This document shows, one piece after another, positions 30,201-38,500 of a stretch of DNA of 64,000 bases. The notes beneath the pieces were generated by a model that did not search any database, was not told the DNA's origin, and saw only the letters and a program-made list of their open reading frames with translations. Within the stretch, counting starts at the first letter, position 1. Each line of letters begins with the position of its first letter. Position numbers and translations under genes: made by a program. Location of the stretch: contig OX030960.1 in assembly GCA_943735955.1 (NCBI GenBank), positions 4,721,287 through 4,785,286 on the forward strand. Reading direction: 5' to 3'. The stretch comes from Piscicola geometra (lineage: Eukaryota > Annelida > Clitellata > Hirudinida > Piscicolidae).

Positions 30201-33200
30201 ATTTCAAAGCACTTAAAACTCATTTTTTGATTAAGTTAAAACAAAACATGCACTAAGCGCAATTATGATAAAAACTTGAGACTGACTATAATTCAAGTCT
30301 ATAAAGCAAAGTTTTGCGACGTATAACAATGCTCGCAAAAAATGACTTTTAAAGTTTTTGCGACAACATCTCATTGTGGCGCAGTGCTAAAAATATTCAT
30401 TGGTTAAAGGAATAGATATTTATTTAAAACAATTTAAATAAAATTTATTTTAAAGCATCGTATAATTATATAAAAAGGCACCTTTATATCAGCTTAAATT
30501 TATCATTTGGTAGTTTCAGGAAAATGCTCAAAATTATTCTTTTATTATTATTAGCGTTTCTGAAATGATTAATGTTCTTTATAACAAAATCATGCTTGCT
30601 TTTTCTTTTTCGCTAAAATAATATTCTTCACTAAGTTTTCTTAATGCTTTTGAGGAATATTCATGCTGACTGGAAGAATTTTTTTCTACTTTGGCTTTTC
30701 AACCTTTTTTACTTTTTCCCAGTTTTTTCAAATTTAAAATCATATTTATTTTAAGGCACTTGCTATCACATATAGGCGTCATATAATTTATCTTTTTTTA
30801 AATCTTTTTGACAATTCCACCATCTATGCCGACAGAAAAAGTCACTACAAACATTATCGTTTTTCCATTTATAATTATCACCAACTTCAGCACACTTAGC
30901 ACCAATACCAGAAACACTAACGTCACTCTCATAACTATCACAAGACCAGGTCGAGCATGCTGACCCATGCACAAGCGTGCAGGCCGGCAAATGAAAAAGA
31001 AGCACATTTAGCACTGCGAGGCATAACTAAATAATGATTATTAAAACTGTAGTGGCACTATGTTGTGGAGATTTTTATTTTTTTTGCTGGTGCTCATACT
31101 GCAACTTTTAAAGTAACTCGGAAAAAATTGAAGCCTAGAATTTGCGATAGTTAAAGCAAACTCATTTAGCTTCTGAAGTTTTCGAAGTGCATATTATTAA
31201 CGTGATTTGTTTCTCCTATATTTAGTTCTAAAAAATGTTTGTTTCAGAAACCCTAACATTGAACCCAAAAAAGAAAGAATGAAAATTACAGAAAGAAAAA
31301 AACAATTATTTAAAGAGTCAAAAACATCAGATAAATTATTTAAAGACTCAAAAAACAAAGATAGTAAAGTTAAAAAATTAAAAGATAAAGAACACCGCTC
31401 TTTCAAGCCGACAAAGGAAGATTTTACATGGCCGAGTTATGAAATAAATGAACAAAAATATGCCTCAATCGGTTTGTTTTCAACTTCTATATACTTTATA
31501 TTTTTTATTTCGCATTAATTATTGGCTTTCGATACAGATTACCTTCGTCTTGTATTTAAAGAAAAAAATTATTAATTTTTTTTTATTACAACTAATACAT
31601 TTATTTATTATTTTAATTAATATTATTTCCTATTTTTAAAAATAGTAATAATAGTTTTTAAAATAATTTATTATTCCTATAATTTTCGATCATTTTTATT
31701 GATAAATGGTTTTTTCATAACTAAGTGGTCTGAAGCTTGTTCGGGTTTACGCCACGTTAATAATATTTGTTGTTTTGTTTTTTAAAATCTAATTTATACT
31801 CGTATGATTTTCTTTTTTCCATCTGAAATTAGATTCGTTAATTCTATAAATTTTTCTTTTAGATTTAGTTTATGCATTCCACGTTTATGATTTTTAATCC
31901 ATGCAGATTATTAAATATAATTAGAGAGAATCAATTCACTCCTAATTATGTTCCCACTCCGAGCAAAGTCAATTAATCCGAAAAATATGCTAAATAATTT
32001 TCTTCACGTGTAAGAATTTATAAAAAGCATACGCGAGATTAATCAATCATTTTCTAAAGAATAAATCTCTCAATTTCAAAATACAGCTATAAATTAAAAT
32101 TTTATAATTCAATTTTGGAAATACTTCGCATGAAGTCACCTATCAAATTAATCGTCTTTTTCGCACTTTTAAAGTTTTTCTTAGTTTTACAATTTTCCCT
32201 AGGGAACGCTGGAGTTCAAATTCTCTCTCACTTTCGGCAAAGACCACTTTCCCTTTGGTCACAACTTATTCCAGACATACTCTCAGAAGATCTTGAAAAT
32301 GCTGAAAATGACAAAGAAGATGATAATAAAGCTTTCAACAAGTATTGTGTTCCCATTTCTGATGACATCGGTGTTGCAATCAGCCACAGAAACAGCAGTA
32401 GCAACACTCGGAGCAACGGCAAGAATGTTACTTTCGAGAGTAGCAGCGCCACGAAAGGCTTCAGAGCCATGGACGAAAGCTCTGCTTGGAGTGTCGACAA
32501 AGGAAAAATGTTCGAATCATGCGGTTCCAATGAGAGACGGTCATTCTATCTCCAAGGTCTCAATAACGAAGACTTCACACGCGTTTTTCATGAAAACAAT
32601 ACTGAAATCGAAAATGTAAAAAACATAAAAAATGAGAGTAACAACAAATTTGAAGTTCAAATGGATAATCATAGCAACACAAACAACAGAATAAACAAAG
32701 ATGAAATGGTGAATCTCAATGCCGACAGTGTAAATCTCAAAAATGTCGAAAACAACAACAACATTTTCACACACCCGTCTGCTGAAGCGAAAGCAAAAAA
32801 ATCAATTCAGAAAAACGAGAAATTTCTGAAGACTTATTATTTTTCATCAACTACAACATTTTCACCATCATCTTCGTTTTCCTTCTCTCTCTTTCAGGTC
32901 CCTCTCAGTGTAACAGTGAGTGTGGGAGTTGTGTTACTGCTGCTTAATATTGTTGTTTTCGCTGCAGTTTTCATTCAAAAACGAAGAGCCAAAAAACATC
33001 TCCAGTTTCACCAGCAGCAACTCAAACAACAAGAGCGACAAGAAGATGCAAACGACGAAAAGTACCAACAACACTCGCTCAAAAGTATTGAAACAAATAT
33101 CGATGACGCTATCGATTCACTCTCAATGCAACGATCACAACACAATACACAAACCAGTTCACAACAACAACAACAACAATCCAGCATCTGTTACCACAAT

Positions 33201-33977
33201 TATCAACAGCTTCCTTCTATCGTGTCTTTCAGCAACCAACTTCATCTTAACGAATCACTGATAAGCAATCCCAGCAACAACCATCATAACATCAACATTC
33301 AATCATTCAACAAAAAGACTAATATACCAACAAACAACACTCTTCGGATTATCAACAACTCAATTGACCAAAACACTGATTATATTCATCAGAGAGGTCA
33401 CAATTACACGAAAAATAACGCAACAAAAGATGACTTCAGTTTATTGAAAACTTCAATGGAACAAGATTCTGTAATTTTATCTGCTTCCAATGCCAATCCT
33501 GACTCCAAGTTGAGCCACTCTCATCAGCAACAACAGCTTCTGAAATACCAGCAGACGACTTCAAACAGGGATTCGACACAACTCAAGCCCACGTTTTCAC
33601 GCATGAATGACACGACATCTAACTCATTGCAAACTAACCAGGCTAGCAACCAAGAGTCTAATGCAAAAGATCAGTATACGCCACGAAAGCCACTCAGTAC
33701 TACATTCTCCGCAACGTCTACAAGAATCACCAACAACACTTTTCACTCTTTCACAAAAATAAATAGTCTCTCACCACCAAGTAGCCAATCAATTCTCCAA
33801 CAACTACCTCATCAACAACATAAACAACCCCAGTGTAATGATAATAAATTCAAAAAGGAAACGGAACCAATCTCAGACAGCAAAGAAAAACAATTTTGTT
33901 ATGAAGATGAGTTTATGAATAATTTATCAAAGATCCCTAGCAATCTCAGTGACAGGCAAGTCTCCACGCTTGTGTAA
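8274..33977 (+). CDS. Neuroligin-like synaptic adhesion protein, 7 exons (whole gene)
   Basis: Neuroligins are postsynaptic adhesion proteins with a catalytically dead cholinesterase-like ectodomain, one membrane helix and a short tail. Exons: 8274-9281, 12772-12967, about 21660-21815, 22187-22375, 25653-28086, 31248-31471, 32203-33977. The phases chain to roughly 1,993 residues, against about 800-850 usually. A signal peptide (MPGLTLTGVWGGLLIMAFYT) leads into family landmarks: FLGIQYA, RFMPP, WSGVR, VCPQ, CLYLNIYTP, GTGNAYDGSV, FNYRLGIFGFLST, then a membrane helix near residues 1635-1660 and the C-terminal STLV, a class I PDZ ligand. The esterase nucleophile elbow reads AGGAY, so no catalytic serine is present. 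The oxyanion-hole glycines are replaced (HDCESF). Long Asn/Gln/His-rich inserts account for the size. Family assignment is firm; orthology to a given vertebrate neuroligin is not implied. The weakest boundary is the start of exon 3. Confidence 0.9.
11045..11175 (+). repeat. tRNA-derived SINE-like element
   Basis: It contains a B-box-like block (AGTTCGATTCCC, about 11095-11106) preceded by a GC-richer head. It is followed by a body and a short AATAAATAAT tail. This resembles a tRNA-derived SINE head. No cloverleaf could be folded by eye, so it is not called as a functional tRNA. Confidence 0.45.
11966..12036 (+). repeat. SINE-like 3' tail, copy 2
   Basis: Near-identical to 633-695: TTTGTTCACTTAGTAAA, GGGCGCTATACAAAT, then (GATT)n. 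The match between two distant sites supports a dispersed retroelement family. Confidence 0.65.
12772..12967 (+). CDS. Neuroligin exon 2
   Basis: Acceptor ACTACTCAG, phase 0 in, phase 1 out at G|GTAGGT. It encodes ILDTFKPVCPQ and, after a variable loop, DEECLYLNIYTPQ. The two cysteines correspond to the conserved first disulphide of the cholinesterase-like family, and ECLYLNIY is its second signature. Confidence 0.92.
12968..21659. other. Neuroligin intron 2
   Basis: About 8.7 kb, AT-rich, with no convincing exon. A SINE-like head lies at 14572-14775. A small undetected exon may be hidden here, because the junction between exons 2 and 3 is the least certain in the gene. Confidence 0.6.
14572..14775 (+). 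repeat. tRNA-derived SINE
   Basis: The head at 14576-14640 has the classic form of a tRNA-derived SINE promoter: TTAAGTCGCCAGGCTTTTAC, then GAAGGTCACGGGTTTGATTC (B box). A non-coding body runs to about 14775. The open frames across it on both strands are incidental. Confidence 0.7.
21660..21815 (+). CDS. Neuroligin exon 3 (start approximate)
   Basis: It encodes TLPVMFFVHDCESFEIGTGN followed by AYDGSVMAALGKMAVVTFNY and RLGIFG, aligning with the neuroligin block PVM-(V/I)-HGG-GTGN-DGS-NYRLG. It leaves in phase 1 at G|GTGAGT. The start is uncertain: in-phase AG dinucleotides at 21658, 21661 and 21664 all fit, and none has a good pyrimidine tract. The usual glycine pair after His is replaced by Asp-Cys. 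Confidence 0.82.
22187..22375 (+). CDS. Neuroligin exon 4 (nucleophile-elbow region)
   Basis: Acceptor ATCACCAG, phase 1 in and out. It encodes GFLSTEDSNAPGNSALYDII, IAALHYIKHNIHYFRGNPSE and LVAGGAYASVLINLL. It matches the family segment carrying G-x-S-x-G in active esterases. Here the position reads A-G-G-A-Y, so the site is catalytically dead and also unlike the usual neuroligin GSGAG. Confidence 0.9.
22376..25652. other. Neuroligin intron 4
   Basis: A 3.3 kb AT-rich intron. A T/G-rich stretch at about 24160-24420 is low complexity. I see no exon or structured element in it. Confidence 0.7.
25653..28086 (+). CDS. Neuroligin exon 5, giant exon with low-complexity insertion
   Basis: 2,434 bases, entering in phase 1 from CCACCCAG and leaving in phase 2 at GG|GTCTGT. 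The ends and a few islands belong to the esterase fold: DKNLFSGIILTETSLPNQW, LLIQCLKDKTVDELM, RYGAVVDGRVVSAET, then NAWLYSIEE (family position PTYFYAF) and KLLVLNAWINFLHNG (family position YWTNFAKTG). Between them lie several hundred residues dominated by Asn, Lys, Gln and His with no recognisable domain. The frame stays open for 818 codons in a very AT-rich region, which supports real coding use. Confidence 0.85.
28272..28309 (+). repeat. SINE-head fragment
   Basis: CTAAGTGGCCTAGAGG followed by TTTAGGTTATACGCCAC resembles 31721-31754 and more loosely 29146-29200 and 14580-14640. It looks like a decayed tRNA-derived promoter fragment. Confidence 0.4.
29146..29200 (+). repeat. SINE-head fragment
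   Basis: TTTTAGTGGTCGCTAGCTTA and GATTACACGCCC match the fragments at 28272 and 31721 in order and spacing. AAGCGCTGCATATAAT follows and recalls the GCGCTATACAAAT tail block. Confidence 0.4.
30766..31014 (-). CDS. Possible nested cysteine-rich small protein (hypothetical)
   Basis: An 82-codon open frame inside neuroligin intron 5 on the opposite strand. It starts with a weakly hydrophobic stretch (MLNVLLFHLPACTLVHGSA) and carries seven cysteines, including CSDFFCRHRWWNC. I do not recognise a family. It may be chance: no TATA box, splice signal or poly(A) signal stands out, and a second overlapping frame is also open. Reported because the cysteine density is unusual for noncoding AT-rich DNA. 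Confidence 0.18.
   Translation of the reverse strand: MLNVLLFHLPACTLVHGSACSTWSCDSYESDVSVSGIGAKCAEVGDNYKWKNDNVCSDFFCRHRWWNCQKDLKKDKLYDAYM
31248..31471 (+). CDS. Neuroligin exon 6
   Basis: Acceptor TTGTTTCAG, phase 2 in, phase 1 out at G|GTTTGT. It encodes GNPNIEPKKERMK, a Lys-rich stretch and DFTWPSYEINEQKYASIG. These correspond to the family GDPNQP and W-x-Y-(5-6)-Q-Y-L-x-IG blocks at the C-terminal end of the esterase domain. Confidence 0.9.
31472..32202. other. Neuroligin intron 6
   Basis: A 0.7 kb AT-rich intron. It holds a SINE-head-like fragment at 31721-31754 (CTAAGTGGTCTGAAGCTTGT then CGGGTTTACGCCAC) and nothing else that I can name. Confidence 0.7.
32203..33977 (+). CDS. Neuroligin exon 7 (stalk, membrane helix, cytoplasmic tail, PDZ ligand)
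   Basis: Acceptor TTTTCCCTAG, phase 1 in, ending at TAA 33975-33977. It finishes the esterase domain (HFRQRPLSLWSQLIPDI aligns with the family helix FWLELVPHL). A variable stalk follows, then the membrane helix PLSVTVSVGVVLLLLNIVVF with the basic stop-transfer QKRRAKKH. The tail of about 330 residues is Gln/Asn/Ser-rich and ends in DRQVSTLV. The last four residues fit a class I PDZ ligand, as in vertebrate neuroligins (TTRV). A strong acceptor-like TCTCTCTTTCAG sits just before the helix (32886-32897) but need not be used, since the frame is open through it. Confidence 0.9.
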
Positions 33978-35372
33978 TGGATGTTGGCCTCTTCAATTAG
34001 AAAAACCATCTTTTTTTTATGTTCCCTGCATCAATTCGACTAGGTCGCAGTAAAAAATGTATTTAACCATCTATTAAAGTTCACTATTATTCAGTCTTTT
34101 TATTTCCATGGATCGAAAATATGTATTTTAAAGTATTTGAACCTTGATTCATATAATATTAATTTCTTTATTTTTTCTATAAATTGTATAAAAAACACTT
34201 ATTACTTTTTTTTGAATATTTGAACGGAAGACTATTAAATTATTCGAAAACGTTCGTTATATTCATCTTAACATGTAAAAACTTAACATGAAGCTTCTAA
34301 ATAACAGACTGAAACTCCGAGATACTGTGAAAACAATAATAATAAATAATTAATATTATATTAAAACTAATATCTTCGAGATTTTAGTTTTTTCCTGAAA
34401 TAAATCGAATAAAAGTTGATTAAATGTTAAGCCCAAGACCAAGATCATGTACTCATTCGATGGTACAAGACACCTTGAAATTTTCCACTACCACTTGCAC
34501 GTACGAAACGATTGCCTGTCTCCCGTATATCATCTTTTTATTTCTCAAAAATCACCAAGTTTTATAATCCTTTTCAGCATTACGCACCACAAACCTCTTC
34601 AGCGTTTAATTCGTTTTTATTAACGCCAGGAAAGATTCAAAAGGATTTTGAATATATTGTTAATATTTCATTGTAAACATTTATCATTAAATTACTCTTG
34701 TCTATATTTTCAAATTTATCAATTTAAATCAGATTAGTTTTACAGTTTTAAGCTTCCATAATTACTTATAGATTTTATTTGAATTTGCCAAAAATGTAAC
34801 TAGGTATTTGTCAGGGTTTTAAAAAATCTAAAATTATTATTTTTCACTAAGAAAATACTCTAAATTTAGTTAACTTGTTTTGACATCCATTCACACTTTT
34901 AAAATAATTTTTTGAAGAACCGTTTTTTATTAACGACCAATAAAACGTAAAAGATTTTTATTGAACATCTAGCGAGTGTTAAAAAACGTATTAAAAGTAT
35001 AGTTCAAACGTTTGAAAATCTGAATTCCATCACAAAACTCTTATCTACAATCTTTTTAAAATTCAATCATTAGTGTTCTAAAGCAACTGGAACCGATCAT
35101 AGAATAAAAATAGCCAACAGCTAATAAATTCAAACATAAATCCTATTTTTTAAAACTTGAACATCTTAAAATGTGAAAAAGCAGAGTGTAAAAATTTGAC
35201 TAAAGGAGAAAGAAATTAAATTAAAGACTAGAAAACGAGAAAAAATACAAATTAGTATCAAACAAAACTGCATGTTTTTTTCAGATTCTGCTTCTAAGTA
35301 ACTGTTTTTTCATACCACACAAAATATTTTTCTGACAGTCAACAGATTGTTTCCAATTTCCACCAAAAAATG
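33978..35372. other. Intergenic region between convergent neuroligin and Wnt genes
   Basis: 1.4 kb of AT-rich DNA holding the 3' ends of both genes. An ATTAAA at about 34072 could be the neuroligin poly(A) signal. I see no other coding feature. Confidence 0.6.
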
Positions 35373-35547
35373 TCATCTGCATCTGTGGGTTTCATAACGA
35401 CGAATGCAAGTGTTACACTGGACTTCGCAACACCAGTGGTATTGACATTCACAACTCTCTTTGACTTCTTGCCGCTCCACCACATAGCCCCTACCACAAC
35501 ACATCGACCTACAACCCCTAGAACCTTTCGTGTCTTTTTCACAAAGC
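35373..35547 (-). CDS. Wnt11 exon 7 (C-terminal cysteine domain, stop)
   Basis: Acceptor ATTATCCCACAG, phase 2 in. It encodes [40 protein letters not shown] and the terminal THRCR before TGA. This is the frizzled-binding cysteine-rich C-terminus. The longest open frame here is in a different frame and is a shadow. Confidence 0.95.
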
Positions 35548-38500
35548 CTGTGGGATAATTGGTTTTGAATTGGAATAAAACTACAATCTAATTAAATCAA
35601 TAAACTTTCATTGCTGTTTCAATTTAAAAACCTTCCGGAAGTTCCAGCTGATCCAAGAGTAATGTCCGGCAAGCAGTAGTCTGGAGAGATGGCGGTGTAG
35701 ATGAGCTGACGTGCGTCTATGCTTCTTTTCACTGGCAACAATGCTACCAGTCTGGCATAGTTATGTGGTTTGATGAATTGTAAAGTTATAAAAACTATTT
35801 TTATAATTATTTTTGCAAACTTTTTAAATATTTACTTTTGCGCTTTTTTTTTTAAAATTAAGTTTGTAGTTTTCTTTAATATTTGATTTTATTGAATTTT
35901 TTTATATATTTTTTAAATCTTTGTTTTCAAATGTTTTTTAACTGTTTTTTACCTTCTTTCTCTTGTCTTTCTGTTGGTCTTCATATCAACCTCAGCAGCA
36001 GAAAAGTACTTCTTTTGCAATTCCAAACCTTTAAAAGGTATTTGATGATAACTTAAAAGCCGTTAACATTTTTTAAACTTCGCAACTAATTATCTTCAGT
36101 TTAAGGTCCGAATTTATTATTATTAGGTTGCTCCAAATGTACACAGGAATTTGGCACGGTCCAATTATTTCTAGTTTTTCTAATTTATAAATTCTGTGTT
36201 TAATTTATATGTTACGGTAAAAACGCGTAATAAGGCACTTGATTTTATATATCCTTTTTTTAATGCTAAAAAGGACTAAAATTTAATCATTTAATTGTGA
36301 AAAAAAAAAATTTCAACTTTAAAAACATTCTTTTAATTCGTTTTCCCTTACCAAGGTGGAGGTCTTCAGGCAGAGTGTTCCAGCAGGTACGCACAGTACA
36401 GCTGCCAGAGGCTCCATGGCAACGACATTCTTCCCGCATGCTGTCCACCGTCAACTGAAAATTCAAAACTTTTAAAACGTTTTTTTCAGATAATTTTTTA
36501 CTTTTTTTTATGATTTCAAGTTGAACGTTTTTTTGATATCGGCGACAAATTTGTTTTTATGCCTGCTTTTTTAGTAAAATTTGTAGTCGTTTTTTACCGC
36601 GTGAATAATACTAAAATGTTGTACTAAATAAAACATTTGTGTTCACCTTTAAAAAGACTTGAATTGAGTATTTCAACAACGATTTGAGTACCGAAAATCT
36701 TCGATACAACACATAGCAAGGCTAGTTTAAATTCATGTAGTGATTTTAAAGCAATTAAAGGCCGACAAAATGGGGATTTTGATTTAAGCCACGTGGAGAC
36801 TACTTAGTTAAGTTGAGTTTTATTTGTGAGTTTTTTTACTCAAATAAAAAAAGCATTTGTTTTTTCAACTAAAACTTGTGTAATCAATTATCTATTTTAT
36901 TTTAAACATTTTTTCACTTCTTGTTTATTTCTTTTTGTAACATATTCTTCGGAATTTTTAGTACAAAAAGATTACTCTCAAGTACAAATTTTAACGATCA
37001 TAACCACCAGCAGTACTTTCACCACAAATAACATAATCAACATAATCAGCATCACCATAATCATCATCCTCATCATCCTACTATCAGCACCCTTAATACC
37101 AAATTCATTCTACCATTGTCACCATCTTCGGTATCAACATCTCCCAATACTAAACACTGTTATCCCCACCATCAAGAAGGCGATTTCCACCATTACTCGC
37201 AACTCCCCATCAGCACCAAGACAAGTCCGTTCGATCCTTGAATTAGCTTCACACTGTCTTTCAGCACACCACAGTTCATCAATCACCCCACTAATTCCTT
37301 CCAGAAAGTTCTAAAGAAACTTTCCAGACGATAAAATGCTAACACGCTTTCATGCTTTCAAGCGTAATAATTCAATTCATTGTTCTTCCCATTTTTTTTC
37401 TATTTGATATTACTATTATTATTTACCTTATTTCTCCGAAATTATTTTTACTCAATGCTATCAATCTTTCATTAAGTCATTCATCAATCCATACACACCT
37501 AGTATTTTTCAAAACTGACACCAAGGACATTTCTAATACAACTTTTACATTCCAATCAACGACTAGTTTACTCAACCACCAAAAAAAACTTTAAAAAAAC
37601 TAATCAATCGTTTTTCTATGCTTTGCCTTCAACCATCACCACCACCCACCTTTCTACCCACAGCACTATTATGTCTATTGGCAAGCTCTTTCTTGGTGTC
37701 GTTTTTTTTAATCCAAGGTACATCAGTGAACCAACGTGCAAAAATCTCCGCAAACTCCGCATCGTCATCACACCCTTGCCATGGCAAATCTCCAAATGAA
37801 TCGAAAGTATCAAATTCAATTGTATTCTTTTGGTTCTCAAACATTTGGTTACCATCGTAGTTATAGTTGTTTTGGTTGATCTGCATTATGTTGCTACTCT
37901 GCAGATTGTTGTTGTAATGTTCGTTGTTCGTCAACTTTATATTATAAAGACCTTTTGAGCTTTCACCAACAACTCTTGCTCCTTCATCATCACCACTTGC
38001 ACCTCCTTTCTCTTTACCACAACCACACTTGGAGATGTGACCTTGAGCGCATGACCTGGCCACGTGACGTAGCAACAGGGCTGACGTCAGAGAGTAGACG
38101 TACGCCTGTTCTTTGCTGCCTTTATGATGAGGTTGTGGTGTTTGTTGATGATGTGAACAGGATTTATAAATAGATCGTTATTTCATTTTTCCAAAAAAAT
38201 ATATTATGATGAAATTCATTTTGATATGATAGAGAATATAACTTATGATTACAAATTAAATGTCCAAAATCCATTCAAGTGACACCAACTAAACCTCCGA
38301 TCAAGTCGGCTTTAAAGTTTGGAGCGAGCGAGAGACTGCTGCAGTTCCACCTCTTATCCTTGAACAATTCAGCACAAATTTCCACCGCAGAAGCAGCAGC
38401 TGCGACCACTGGTGTCATTAGCTGCAGGTTTTTCTTGCACAGCCTCAGTTGGTTTCTGCTTAAAAATGGCAAAAGCTTCTTGTTACAGTCCGCAGTAGAA

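Larger units (their letters stand above)
28087..31247. other. Neuroligin intron 5
   Basis: A 3.2 kb intron holding two short SINE-head-like fragments (about 28272 and 29146). It also has a cysteine-rich open frame on the opposite strand at 30766-31014. Nothing else stands out. Confidence 0.65.

Noticed and set aside
35339..35542. 67-codon minus-strand frame over the last Wnt exon
   Set aside because: It is the wrong frame; the phase-correct frame encodes the Wnt cysteine domain.
36826..37314. 162-codon plus-strand frame
   Set aside because: It lies in a Wnt11 intron over a decayed trinucleotide tract and is rich in Ile/Thr/Ser with no family signal.
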